NCBI GenBank assembly: GCA_037127255.1
Contig: JBANSL010000018.1
Location: 9,955,175 to 10,019,174 of the forward strand
Direction: 5' to 3'
Source of the DNA: Persicaria tinctoria
Taxonomy: Eukaryota; Streptophyta; Magnoliopsida; Caryophyllales; Polygonaceae
DNA: 64,000 bases
Below, one piece after another: positions 52,880 through 64,000 of the stretch. Below the pieces are notes generated by a model. It was given only the letters and a program-made list of their open reading frames with translations. It was not told the DNA's origin and searched no databases. The first letter of the stretch is position 1. The number at the start of each line of letters is the position of its first letter. Both the position numbers and the translations under genes were made by a program.

Positions 52880-53695
52880 GGGAAAACTAATTAAAATACC
52901 CCACCTTTGGGGATATGGTAAAAATATATCCTCAACTTTCAAATGTAATAAAAATATCCTGACCTTTAAGGGTAGTGGTAATATATTACCACGAGTTTTC
53001 TCACGGGTAAAAAATGATGACATAATGCAGCATGCGTGGATTTTTTTAACAAGGATTTTCTTGAACGATTTCCTTAGGAAAAAATAAAGAATTGAACCGG
53101 GTTCATACCCAACACCTTTTCCCCCCTCTTATCTTCTTCCATGGTCGCTTCTTGAAATGTCTTCTAGGTCTTCCAGGTAGCTCATGGTTCCTCTTCAATG
53201 ACAGTCTTCCTCCCTCGTGGTCGATTATCTTGAGCTGTCTCTCTCACATCTTCTTCTTCTTTAATTCGTTCACGGATTTGGCTGAGTAAGTTTTTGTCCC
53301 CTATTCGTTGTTGTTGGTTTAGTTTTGTTGTCGGGTTGGTGCTAGGAATAGTTGTGTTGTGTTAATTTGAGGTAATTTTGACTGAATTAGTTGCTTGGTT
53401 GAATCAATTTTATTTTTCGGGTTTAATTTTGTTGTCGGTTTATTTTTTTCCTAAGGAAACCGTTCAGGAAAAGCCAATTTTAGTGCTATATAATTTGTAA
53501 AAAAGCTTCCACGCAGACTGCCTTGTTAAAAAAAACCCATGTAGGTCGTCTTGTCAGCATTTTTGACCCATGAGAAAACTCGTGGTATTATATTACCACT
53601 ATCCTCAAAGATCGGGATATTTTTATTACATTTAAAAGTTGAGGATATATTTTTACCATACCCCCAAAGGTGGGGGTATTTTAATTAGTTTTCCC
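52880..53695. mobile_element. Long-TIR element (816 bp), probably Mutator-like, with gene-like centre
   Basis: The ends GGGAAAACTAATTAAAATAC and their complement begin inverted repeats of roughly 190 bases that diverge inward. The 9-bp flanks are TTTTTTTTA and ATTTTTTTA, a possible target duplication with one mismatch in low-complexity sequence. The centre (53085-53300) is CT-rich and resembles the leader or first exon of a plant gene, with a GAGTAAGT donor-like site near 53283. No known protein is visible. This layout is that of a Pack-MULE, but the captured gene is unidentified. Confidence 0.7.
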
Positions 53696-53704
53696 ATTTT
53701 TTTA

Positions 53705-54610
53705 TTAGGTAAAAATTCGACGCACCGGGTCGAGAGGCCGAAGAAATCAGCGACGGACAAACCGTCAAATAAGCTACAGACACAAAACCACAACAAGGCA
53801 AAATCACCAAATTACAAGGGTACAAATGTACAATTAAAGGTGAAGACTAGCAAGCATAAATCATGAAAGAGCAGGAGCAGTGTGCGGCAAATCACCCATC
53901 AGTTAGTAGAGGCAACGCAGGGAATCTCTGGGGAACTAAGTGAAAACCTCAGATTTGGACTCTGCCAACGAGCCTTCAGGTTTCGATCACGTCACCGACC
54001 TCTCGCGCGTCGACAAATAAGAAGGAACACCGCATTAAAGACTGCTAGACCTCGAAGCCAAACAACTATACCACCAAGCAACTCGACAACATGCCCGAAA
54101 ATAGGATCCAATACCAAATTTTCTCTTTTTTCTTTTCCCTTTTTTTCCCTCTCCATTGCTTTGGGTCCAAGCCAAAGAAACTTGGGCCCAAAGAACCCGA
54201 AGCTTGGGCCCTAAGGACCCGAAACTTGGGGCCGAAGGACCCAAATTTTGCCAGAGAACGCCACCCACACCGGCAGACACAACCGGGGGCAAACGTCGAG
54301 ACCGCCGGAGACCAACCCGAGCAAGGCACGGTCGACCAAACCCTATTAACGCCGAATCGGCAAAGGATTGGAGATACCCACCAAGCAGGAGAAACCGAGC
54401 CTGATTTTGACAAGGATGGGGTTAAAAGGGGATCCGAAAATCGGAATTCCCTTGAGTGATTTCTTGGCGATGGAGCACCGTGAAGGGCGCAAGAACACCG
54501 TGGATTTGAGCCAGGACCACCGAGAAGGAGATCCGATGTGAGATTGGAATAGGGTAGCGAAGGTTAAAGTTTGGGCTGGACAATTTCTATAGCCCCTCTC
54601 TCTAGAAAGG
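53705..54610 (-). other. Possible LINE-derived or other retroelement fragment
   Basis: The composition is GC-richer than its surroundings. Read on the minus strand it starts with a CTCTCTCTAGAAA-like leader complement and ends CCTAATAAAAAAAT, an A-rich tail at the left edge. A 21-bp unit with CTTGGGCCC-AA-GA-CCCGAA is repeated three times at 54180-54245. No reverse transcriptase is visible. No target duplication was found, so the class is uncertain. Confidence 0.35.
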
Positions 54611-56450
54611 TTTTTTTCTCAGTATATTATATTTTGTTAATATGAGTGTAATTTGCACATGAATTTAACATTTCTTAATCTTCAACCAGAGGAGTTATTT
54701 TTGGTATAAAAGAAGCAAATTTCAAATTGGGCCCTAAATTTGAAACTAGTGGTCCAAATCTTGAATATCAAAAGATAAGCTTGTTGGATCCAAAACAACT
54801 TTTTAGAAGTGGGCCTCTTACTTGTTGGACTCACTATCGATTCTGTGCACTAAAATTCATTCTTCTAGTTATCAAATTTGTCATCTACTCTTCTGCTGCC
54901 AATGAAAACAAAGATGTTCCTCCAAATTTCTTACCTTTTACACATGGTACATTTTATTTGTTTCTCTTTCCATTCAATCAGATTGAAGTTGTTTCAAATT
55001 TTACACTAGTTGGTACCAAACTATAATAAACAAATATGGGCTCATCAATAATGAATGCTTCTCTAATTCCATCTATAGTAAAACAGATCAGAATTCATAG
55101 TGTTCCAAACATATTAACACAATGTCTCTTTCTTCTTTCTTCAAGAGGAGTCGTTATGAACCCTATACATCATTGGATCACCCCATGGCATGGTGAAAAC
55201 CATCCATCGATGGACGCAACTTTCCTTATCAGATAAAGGGTGCAAAACCAATCTCCATTGTGTAAAATGAATTGTTACATTAACTTTTGAATTATCATTA
55301 TATAGACTAGGAGCTTACAATTCAGTTATGAACTTGAAAGAGAAAAATGGTACATTGGTATGGAGAAAGAGAGAATGATTCATTCTCACTTCACTGTAAA
55401 AAGGACATAAGTGGTCCTCTGCCATACCTACAACTACACAAAGAAGGATAGAAATGATTTCACCGTCCAATGATGCACACCCATTTATCAGATCAAAATT
55501 TGGGGCATTGGCTGGATTTGGATCTCTGCATCACAGATTTCCTTCTCCTCTCCCACTCTTAATTTAGATTTCCCAATCTGCAGTTAAAAATAAGAAAAAA
55601 CCCATAGGCAATGACCAAAAAGTTTATATTTTTAAGCCTCAAAGTGTGGCATTTTGGGATCTGGGTGCAGGCCAAATGACATGTGTAAGGGGTGGGTGAT
55701 TATGGGCCATTCCATAAGCTTGGCATTGTCTATCTGCATTTATTTTGATAACTCCAGGGCTTCCTGAGCTCTCTCTGAGGTTTTTGCATCACATTTTGGG
55801 GCTTTGCAAAAATTCCTTGCCCTTACTGGCACTTCGGTTTCACAAGAAGGGACCATCTACAAATATGCCACAATACCCTTCAATCATGCAATTCTAGATC
55901 CATACACGAACTGTCACGGATCACCATTTTTTTGTTCTATGAGGAATGGTTTGGCAGCGGTAAAAACTCCAGTCTTGTGGATGATGTTTGTGCAAGATTT
56001 TGAATGTCTAGAGACTTCCAATATATCACAGAAAAATTTATGTGTGGCAGGTTTAATTTGCTTTTGCTTCCAAATATATAAGTTCTGATACTTCTGATAC
56101 CTGGACTGGGCCCAAAAATATGTCTTGGAACCTGGACCAGTCCAGTCCGTCAGATGAAAGCCCTGAAACAAAGAACTGCATCATTATAGAAGAAAATGAG
56201 ATTTTTCATATCAATCTCCCAGTGATGTTTTATAACAAACGAACCTTTCAAAGCACAATCTTTCAACTGCATTGAAGCTAGAAAAGAAAACTAAACAAAG
56301 GAAAACCTGAAACAAAACTATTCTTTGTTTGCAGGCTATCAAAATCAAACCACTACAATGGTGCACATGTGATGGCCTCATCACTTTAGAAGGATCTTCA
56401 GCATCATTAATTGGGCAAAAAGGGTAGGCATTTTTTTAGTACCATAGAAG
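54611..56450. other. Intergenic region downstream of EB1C
   Basis: No gene is supported. Short frames such as 54727-55026 lack family resemblance. The part next to 56451 would be the EB1C 3' UTR. Confidence 0.35.
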
Positions 56451-58327
56451 TTAGAAGCTCACAAGGGGAGATGAGCTACAATGAACATCTCCACAGACAT
56501 CAGAAAGCCTTTGTCTTGGGGAAAGTATTGTGTTAGCTGCTTCATCAACTTCATGATTCTGGATGCTCTTCCTCTTAGGATTTTCCACCGGTACTTTACC
56601 CTCTGACACATCCGATACAGGGCTCAAATTCACCATTGGCTGCTGCTTCATGCCTTGTGAGATTATTTCTTGTGCTTCTGCCATTGCTTTAGAATCATCA
56701 TCTGTGGCGTAGAGTATCCTCTGCAGAGCCTCAACAATCTAAGAAAATGCACAGAATTAGCTTCCAAAGTTAGCTTTAGTTTCGGATATGTTCCACACAG
56801 AATTCAGATAATAAGAAAGAAAATGAGTCACATACAGGTGAGTTTTCAATTCCAGGAAATTGGCACAGTATCTCAATGTCTCTCAGCTTTGAGAAGTAAT
56901 AGTCCCTCTCTTTCTCAAGGCTATCTACTGACAGTTTCAACTCCGTAATCTGTATAAAGATCCACTGTTAGCTAAATAAACTCAATCAAGAATCAGGATC
57001 CACCCTTGTAATGCAAAATTCCACATTTGATATGAAGCTACCTGTTCCTCATATGCAGCAACAGGAACCAAGTTTGCCGGCCTAGAGGTTTTTTGAGGCT
57101 GGTGATGTGCAGCAGCATTTGCGGATGACCCATCATTCCTGCGGTTTCCGTGAGATGATTGGTTCCGAGAGGCAGTGTGGTTAGGCCTTGTGGAGGTTTG
57201 CAAAGATGCTGCTTTCTTGGTTACATCTCTCACAACTCTGCGTGACTCTCTTCTCTCTATAGGATTGTAACTGTAACGTATATTGTAACCGAGTATCATC
57301 AGCAACCAACACAAATTTCACCAAGCTCTTCGACATAATAACATCAAGAAATTTCATAAAAACTATGTGATACAAGCATCTCTTGGTTCTTAAACTTAAA
57401 AGAATTATGTTTTCAACTCATACTTATAGAATTAATTGCCTTCAACTTTAACTTAAGCATACACAGTTCAAAGTTGGAAATCGAACATTGTCATTGTATT
57501 TCTAAAATATTAGCTAATTAGATTGAATATGTGAACCAATCCCTGCTTTAAAATACAAATACCCATGTAATCTGGAAATCATATTTAGGACAATGAAAAG
57601 TCGGAGGATTTATATAATCCTAACTTTCTGATTAGCTTTAATTTGTGAACCAAGTCGTGTTTTAATATTCAATTCTTCGTGTAATCAGATAATTTTGGAA
57701 ATCATGATTCATATTGGCAGAAAGGGGAAATTTCGGAATCCTTACTTGCTCTGGCCACCATTAACAGAATCACAGTATTTCTTCATCCACTGCATAAACT
57801 CCAGATTGTCCAACGGCCTTCCCTTAATCAACTTATTGACATCTATATGCTGAAATCGACGCAAACAAGAGGAAAATCAAAATCACGGTAACGATGTCAA
57901 AGAAAACCGAAAAACCCTAGCCTCGCATAGACAGAAAAGAGTACCTTGGTAATCTTGAGCTTGCTGAAGACATCCTGAAGAACCTTGTAATTCTGGATCA
58001 TCTCGTACTCCGATTTCGCATCGAAATTGACTTTGTGCATCGGGACTACGCCGGGGTGCGCCGCGTCCATCAGTTGACACTGAACCGCACCTGACGCCGC
58101 CTGGAACAAAAAAATAGCAAAACATTTCACAATCCAGTCACCAGATCCAAATTTGCTCTCGAATCTTTAGAATATAAACACAAAATTACAAAATTAGGGT
58201 TGAGGAAATTGATAGAAACCTCTTCGACTTTAGAGAGATTGAGATGGAGGGTGGAATTGATCCACGAAAGTATGTCCGATCTGCCAACGAAGTACGCAGA
58301 ATCCATCATTCCGATATTTGTCGCCAT
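56451..58327 (-). CDS. EB1C: EB1C-type microtubule plus-end binding protein
   Basis: Six exons on the minus strand, 58327-58220, 58100-57945, 57849-57746, 57270-57042, 56949-56836 and 56738-56451, join to 999 bases (332 residues; Arabidopsis EB1C is about 329). The N-terminal calponin-homology domain is at about residues 1-125, with [20 protein letters not shown], then [20 protein letters not shown], then [21 protein letters not shown] basic Ser/Thr-rich linker follows ([14 protein letters not shown]). The EB homology coiled coil is in exons 5-6 ([20 protein letters not shown], then [10 protein letters not shown]). The tail contains a basic NPKRKS and lacks the acidic EEY-type end of EB1A/B, which fits the nuclear, spindle-associated EB1C class. 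The start matches the conserved [13 protein letters not shown]. Confidence 0.95.
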
Positions 58328-58839
58328 TTCTCCCTTTCTTCTTTACCTTCTCCGATTGAATCCTTTTTCGCAGAGCGCAGCGTTTCTTCCCGTTGCGTTT
58401 GTTTCTCGGTGTCTGGAATTGTAAAGTGGTGAGGACTGAGGACGCGTCCGCCTTTTATTGCTGAATTCAAATTTGAGATGAGCTGTCAAGTGACCGTTAG
58501 GCCCATCTGGTCACGCTCTTTGTGCATCAGATTGCATTCGAGCCCAAATGTAAATGGGCTTTGTCTCTAATTTATCGGGCTTGTTAATAAGAACCTCTTT
58601 GGATACTTCACCGTTTTTATGATTTGGAGGCTAATGAGTAATGACAGTCGCTAGTCGCTACAACGATTTGGTCTATACAACAAATAATTTTACTTGGGGC
58701 TCGTTTGATATAGTGCTGGAATCAGGATGGGAATGAAATTATAAATTGAAAAAAGCCATTTCTAAGACATGTTGTATTTGGCTCTATCTTAAGAAAAATA
58801 CGAAACAACTCAAGTTTTCATTCGGTTCAAAGTTTTGGT
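58328..58839. other. EB1C promoter side and intergenic spacer
   Basis: The first 100-150 bases are the EB1C leader. GGGGCTCGTTTGATATAGTG at about 58697 resembles the end of a MITE, but no matching second end was found. Confidence 0.35.
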
Positions 58840-61390
58840 CGAAAACTACTTTCGTCATAAAATCAAAATCTTTTACTCAAACAATGGTGGTGAGTTTGTA
58901 GCCCTTGCTGATTTTTTAGTGTCCAAAAAATCGGCTTGTCTCGTCTGACCCACCCCCAACTCCCTCTTAAGCTATGGTCTCATGCACTCGCCACAACAGC
59001 CTATCTCATAAATCGATTACCCACGCCAACCTTGTCCAATGAGTTTCTGTTTGTCAAGCTCTTTGGTTACGACCCCAATTATAACAAACTCAAAAGTTTC
59101 GGCTGTCTATGCTTCCCGTGGCTTCATCTATAATATTTACCTCCCATAAACTTGATCCCAAGTCAATTCCATGTGTATTTGTGGGTTAAATTCCCACACA
59201 AAGTGTCTATCTATGTCTTGACCCGATCACTAGTCGTCTATATACCTTCCGCCATTTTCAGTTTGTAGAGCACATATTTCCCTACCCTCTCCTACTATCA
59301 AACTCCATCATTCCCCCGTCCTACTCCTGAGGACTGGTGCTTAGTCTCCATTCATTTACTTCCAACAGCTCAACAACCTCCTGATCCTCCCTCCACAACA
59401 CCAACTTCACACCCACGCTTACCTCAGTTTCCACCACCCACCTCAGTTTCTAACCCTCCCCATCAGCCCCAACAAACAACCCCCTAGAGTTATTGTAACT
59501 CGCTCACATAATAATATTACCAAGCCCATCCAACGACTCAATTTAAATACCCAACTCGCTCCCCTCGTAGGGAACCTAAAAACACCACCCAAACCCTTAA
59601 AGATCCCGATTGGAAAGCTGCTATGTATCAAAGTCCGACTCGGACCGATGACTAGGGGTCGTGAGCACGGGCGCACATGCACTAGTAGCCTAGCACATAA
59701 GTCGAGTGAGGTTCTATTATAAAATCAATTGGCAATAGAAGGAGTAGCCCACCGACTCATATACTAGGGCTTGTTATGTTCAACTTTCGTTGTGGGACAC
59801 TACTTTTGGTCTCATTTACATCTCAACACTATGAAATAAGAACATAATTAAGGCTCTCTCTAGCAATCACACGTGGCATCTTGTACCCCCAGATTCCTCA
59901 CAAAACTTGGTTGGTTGCAAGTGGATCTTTCGTGTTAAATTCAAAGTTGATGGCTCGCTTGATAAGTACAATGCAAGACTCGTTGCGAAAGGGTTTCATC
60001 AACGACCAGGGTTTGACTACATAGAAACTTTTATGCTTGTTGTGAAACAGGTCATAGGTCGTCTTGTTCTTTCTTTTGCAGTAATCCTTGGCTGGAAATT
60101 ACAGCAACTAGATGTCAATAATGCATTCTTGCAAGACATGCACTCTTCATGAAGATGTTTATATGGCTCAACCTCCCGGGTTTATTGACAAGGTCAACCC
60201 ACACTATGTATGTAAACTCAACAAAACCATTTATGGCCTAAAGCAAGCACTGACCATGAGCTCCACAACTTCTTACTTGCCTATGGATTGTTTTTCATAT
60301 GCTTCTTTGTTCATCTTACGACAAGGTATTGTCCTACTATTTCTCCTTGTTTATGTGGATGATATCATCATCAAAGCAACAATGATATTCTTCTTGCCAC
60401 TTGCATTCGAGATTTGTCAAGTAAGTTTTCTCTCAAAGATCTTGGTGAGTTGTCTTACTTCCTTGGTGTTAAAGTTGAACCTCACCCTAAAGGTCTTCTC
60501 CTTCATCAACACAAGTAGATTAATGACCTCGTGTCTAGAGCTAATATGGTCGAAGACAAATCAGTCTCAACACCAATGTGTTCCACCACTGCCTTAAGTC
60601 GATATTCGGGTTCGTTACTTGCTATGGCTACTGAATATCAACAAGTTGTCGGTAGCTTGCAATACCTTACCATAACAAGACCCGATGTTGGATTCAACGT
60701 CAATAAGCTCTCTCAATTTACACAACATTCCACTGACACTCATTGGCTCGCCTTCAAACGCCTTCTTCCCTATCTCAAGGGAACTTCTCATATAGGGATT
60801 CTTCTTTATCGTAATTCACATGTCTCTCTACATGGCTTTTCGGACGCTGATTGGGCGAGTGATAAAGATGATAACGTCTCCACCACTGGATACATTCTCT
60901 ACCTTGGTCGAAACTCAATCTCTTGGAGCTCTCGGAAGCAGCGCACTATGGCTAGGTCCTCCACCGAGGCTGAGTACAAAGCCCTTGCCGACGCTATTGC
61001 TGAGTTCTTGTGGGTACGTTCTCTGCTCTGTGAACTTGGCTTTAATTCTCAACAACTGCTTGCCATCTTCTACGATAATATGGAGGCAACACACCTCAGT
61101 GCCAATCCGGTGTTTCATTCTCGCATGAAGGATCTAGCCCTTGCATACCATTTCACACGAGAACAAGTTCAACTTGGTACACTTTGAGTCTCATATTGGT
61201 CTACACAAGATCAACTAACGGATATTCTCACCAAACCACTACTTCTTCCGAACTTCAATCAGCTACTGATCAAGATTGGACTTTTCCCAGGTCGTCCATC
61301 TTGAGGGGGTACATTAGGATAGAAGATTATGTGATCTATCTGTATATATCGATATATCTACTTATTTATCTTTAGCTTTGCTTCCGATCG
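58840..61390 (+). pseudogene. Copia-D: decayed copia remnant (integrase to RNase H)
   Basis: The plus strand retains pieces in copia order. An integrase segment (NNGGEFVAL) is followed directly by LKLWSHALATTAYLINRLPT at 58936-59133, with the motif between them deleted. The reverse transcriptase begins VGCKWIFRVKFKVDGSLDKY (59907-60152) and has LVYVDDIIIKA near 60350. RNase H has SRKQRTMARSSTEAEYKALA (60531-61187). TTGAGGGGG at about 61302-61310 resembles the polypurine tract, and an LTR remnant seems to follow. Many stops and frameshifts are present and no 5' LTR or gag was found. It is distinct in sequence from Copia-B and Copia-C. A solo LTR is inserted at 59626-59828. Confidence 0.85.
59626..59828 (-). 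repeat. Solo LTR (203 bp) inserted in Copia-D
   Basis: On the minus strand it begins TGTTGAGATGTAAATGAGAC and ends CGGACTTTGATA. A perfect 5-bp duplication CTATG flanks it (59621-59625, 59829-59833). Taking it out brings the Copia-D text DWKAAM next to a decayed continuation ending ALSSNHTWHL-like sequence. It contains GTGTCCCACAACGAAAGTTG, of the type seen in plant TRIM-like LTRs. The end is TA in place of CA. Confidence 0.72.
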
Positions 61391-61519
61391 TGGTAGAAGA
61401 AGAGTTTTTAAATTTATTTAATTTGATAATATAAAAAATTATATTTAATGAACTTTTTTTAAATAATTGTGGTAGAAGAAGAGTTTTTATAAATTTGAAA
61501 AGAAAAAAAACTTAAAAAA

Positions 61520-62452
61520 TCAATATATAATACTAAAACAGAGGCGTGGAAATCCTATGTGGCGGGCTCTGGTGCGATTCGCTCACGTGTCGTTTTATGG
61601 TGCATTCTGGCCGGGTTTTTCGCCATGTTAATTAATGATGATCCAATCAATCTAAGCCATGTTAAACGTTATCCTCATCTATTTATACACATGTCATCCT
61701 ATGTGTCCATTTAAATTAATGATTAAATTATATTTTATTATAAATATTCAACCTCATATCTTACAAATCTTATCATTTTATTTTACCTTGAGTTATTTTA
61801 TAAATATTTTACCTAAAAAAATCTACATAATCTTAAAAGATTAGATTAATTTATATAATCTATTAGTACTATTTAACAGAATCTAATACGGAGTATATTG
61901 AATTAAATCCTATCTTTTCTATTACAGTATTTTACCTAGAAAAATCTACATAATCTTAAAAGATTAGATTAATTTATATATTCTATTAGTACTATTTAAC
62001 ATAATCTAATATGGAGTATATTGAATTAAATCCTATCTTTTCTATTACGGTATATAATATTTTAAATCAAATCTTAAACAGCCGGAGTGGTTTTTGAAAA
62101 ATTGATTCAAAAAAGAAATATATATACTTATCTTTATATATGAAGTTTGAATATATTTTTACTAAATCATATTTCATATAAATTTCATATAAAATAATAA
62201 AAAATTATTCTCTATATCTTATTATATAATACTCCAACAACTAAGGATTTATTTCATATAAAGGATATACGTGTACAAACATGTATGCATAATTATATAA
62301 TTAATTTAGATAATATATGCTTATCATATGTTGGTTATGAGATTAAAAGGTCCAAAATAATATTTATATACTTTTTATGATCTTATACAATTTGTGCAAG
62401 AATAATAAAAGTCATATAAAAAAACCGCGAAGATCGCGGGTAATACAACTAG
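61520..62452 (+). mobile_element. Non-autonomous Helitron (933 bp) with both ends
   Basis: The 5' end is TCAATATATAATACTAAAAC, the usual TC start with the ATAATACTAAA motif of plant Helitrons. The 3' end has a perfect hairpin CCGCG-AAGAT-CGCGG followed by GTAATACAA and a terminal CTAG. The element lies between A (61519) and T (62453), as expected for insertion into AT without duplication. No Rep/helicase is encoded. The interior is AT-rich with a tandem duplication. Confidence 0.9.
61805..62050 (+). repeat. Tandem duplication, about 123 bp x 2, inside the Helitron
   Basis: The unit beginning TATTTTACCTA(A/G)AAAAATCT occurs at 61805-61927 and 61928-62050 with only a few substitutions. Each unit contains TAATA(C/T)GGAGTATATTGAAT. 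Confidence 0.85.
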
Positions 62453-63270
62453 TATATAATAATAATGGTTAAATGAATAGGCAATTTTGTGTATATGTTG
62501 GTGAAAATGGAATTATGGTGGTGAATATGTATTTTATTTGATCTCAATATGTTATTTTGGGGCCGACTGTGTGTCATTTGTATGATTGGAGCATCTTTCA
62601 AATTGTCCTCGACATTTTTTATGGGCTCTCCACAACTTCTATTTTAATTTATCAATATTTTATTTTTCATCTAATATCAAATCAATCGGTAGATCTCACT
62701 TCCTTTTCCCTCAGAAATTTAATGATTTTGTTTAGTTCATATTCATTATGCCATATAAATTTCTTATCAACATACTATATATTATACATTAATAATCACT
62801 ATTATTCCATCTTATCAAGGTCCTCTCAATTTTAATTTAGAGAAAATTGGACGTAGTGTACTCTTTCCAAGTTTTGTTTAACTAATTGTACCCCCTTAAT
62901 TTTGGTTTTGATAATTGTACTTTTTTAAAGGTGGATATTACATATTTACCCTTACAATTAATTTCTTCCTTTTTCAATTTTTATCCTTTTTTAGAATATT
63001 GATGAGGAAGATATTGTTAACAAATCAGATTTTATCCTATTTTTTTTAATCCTTTTTTAAAAAGATTGGTGATAGAGATATTTAACAAGCTTTTATCCTT
63101 TTTTAATACTAATCAGTTAGATTACTGCAGACGGATGATTTTCTAGGGTATAACTTTAACAATTTTCTAGGTTACAGGTAATACGTTACTCTTCAAATTA
63201 ATTGATTACAATCGTTTATCGATCCATTCTAACCTAAATTATTGTGTGCGAATGATTTTGTTGTAACAAT
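62453..63270. other. AT-rich spacer before the MULE fragment
   Basis: No gene is supported. GAGAAAATTGGACGTAGTGT near 62841 could be the start of a terminal repeat of the MULE-like sequence that follows, but its partner would lie outside the window. Confidence 0.3.
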
Positions 63271-63591
63271 TTATGTTTCTTTTTCCAGTTTGCAACGTAG
63301 AGATGACCGAACAAGATGAGGGAGGGTCCATATCATCCCAAGTTCAACCACAAATTGAACCTCCAACATTGAAGGATGAGACACATTCAAATGAGAGAGC
63401 TTTATGTCGAATGAACTTGTATCAACTTTGAATCTTTCGACAATTATTCGAACTAGATCTTCATAACTTGTATCCAACTTTAAAATAATTGCTTTAGATT
63501 CATGTACTCCATTGAATTGCCAAGTACCATCTTCCAACTCCCAATGTCCATTGTAGTATACGGTAAGAACAATTGCATCCATCCTTTCCAA
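63271..63591 (-). pseudogene. MULE transposase N-terminal (PB1-like) fragment
   Basis: A 106-codon frame with MDAIVLTVYYNGHWELEDGT, then LDTSYEDLVRIIVERFKVD and SFDIKLSHLN. It resembles the N-terminal PB1-like region found before the transposase domain in many plant MuDR-type proteins. The catalytic domain and SWIM zinc finger are absent within the window; the frame ends at 63271 and nothing recognisable follows downstream on the same strand. It is either an exon of a larger gene or a decayed fragment. Confidence 0.5.
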
Positions 63592-63599
63592 TATATTAC

Positions 63600-64000
63600 A
63601 ATAAAGGTAAACATTACATTAATCATTCATGTAATACGATAATATTCATGTAATACAATATCATGAGTTCCCTACAAGAAATCATACTCTTGTAATACAT
63701 TACTATTCATGTAATCAATTCCTGTAATGAATGAACTCTTTTACCCATTACAATACCCACATTTGTCTTCCAGATTATCACAAGAAATCACTGTAGCTCA
63801 CTAAAGTAGCATACAATTCCTGTAATTATTGATTTACTATAATGAACGGATTCTTGTACTCATTACTATAACCAACTACAATAACATACAATTATTGTAA
63901 TAAATGATTACATGTAATGATCAATTCTTGTAGTGAATGAAATCTTCTCACCATTACTATACCCACATTTGTCCCGTAGAGTTGTATTACAAGAAATCAC
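63600..64000. repeat. Degenerate repeats of TGTAAT(G)AATGA type
   Basis: The words CATGTAAT, CCTGTAAT and CTTGTAAT recur throughout. A longer direct repeat of about 70 bases, from TGTAATGAATGAACTCTTTT to ACAAGAAATCAC, is seen near 63723-63792 and again near 63931-64000. It lies upstream of the MULE fragment's start and may belong to the same element. Confidence 0.55.

Noticed and set aside
58697..58800. MITE beginning GGGGCTCGTTTGATATAGTG
   Set aside because: Only one end is visible; the other was not found before the Copia-D remnant.

Overview
The window is nuclear DNA of a flowering plant, most likely a eudicot. The evidence is AT-rich intergenic sequence, GT-AG introns, five host genes with clear plant homologues, and a dense layer of plant-type transposable elements (Ty1/copia, Ty3/gypsy-derived, hAT, Mutator-like, Stowaway, Tourist-like, Helitron and tRNA-derived SINEs). 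The species cannot be named from sequence alone.

Host genes, left to right: an MPDU1-type PQ-loop protein (8918-11938, +, eight exons); an F-box/LRR protein of the SKIP2/VFB group (12993-14579, -, one exon); a DCL/DUF3223 organelle protein (16752-25166, +, three exons, with a 6.4-kb first intron holding a complete copia element); a D3-type cyclin (33528-35037, +, four exons, with an upstream ORF); and an EB1C-type microtubule plus-end protein (56451-58327, -, six exons). All five join into open frames with consensus splice sites and look intact. They share no obvious pathway.

Region by region: 1-8230 is a nest in which a copia element on the minus strand (Copia-A, running off the left edge) is broken by a gag-less copia element (Copia-B, 779-4557, TSD CAAGG) and by a 2.1-kb hAT element (4665-6742, TSD GGTGAGAT) that carries pieces of a CIPK-type kinase gene. 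8231-16500 holds the MPDU1 and F-box genes and an old hAT MITE. 16500-25200 is the DCL gene with a copia element of Tork/Tnt1 type in its intron; its 453-bp LTRs show no difference by eye and its 1312-codon gag-pol frame is open. 25200-33500 is gene-poor and contains MITEs, two SINE families and Helitron remains. 33500-35040 is the cyclin gene. 36.8-37.5 kb resembles organellar (mitochondrial) DNA. 40346-48723 is a second nest: a gypsy-derived element encoding only gag and protease (TR-GAG-like), broken by a hAT MITE (40897-41827) and by a degenerate copia element with unusual TA...CA ends (Copia-C, 42838-47653). 48.7-56.4 kb carries a SINE, a Stowaway MITE and two large inverted-repeat elements with 9-bp duplications. 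After EB1C, 58.8-64 kb holds a decayed copia remnant with a solo LTR inside it, a Helitron with both ends visible, and a MULE transposase N-terminal fragment.

No wholly new system is evident. The most notable points are the kinase-capturing hAT element, the apparently young copia insertion in an essential-type organelle gene, the TR-GAG nest with datable layers, a very short (about 100 bp) SINE family with clean target duplications, and a copia element that lost gag and has a tandemly duplicated LTR/primer-site junction.
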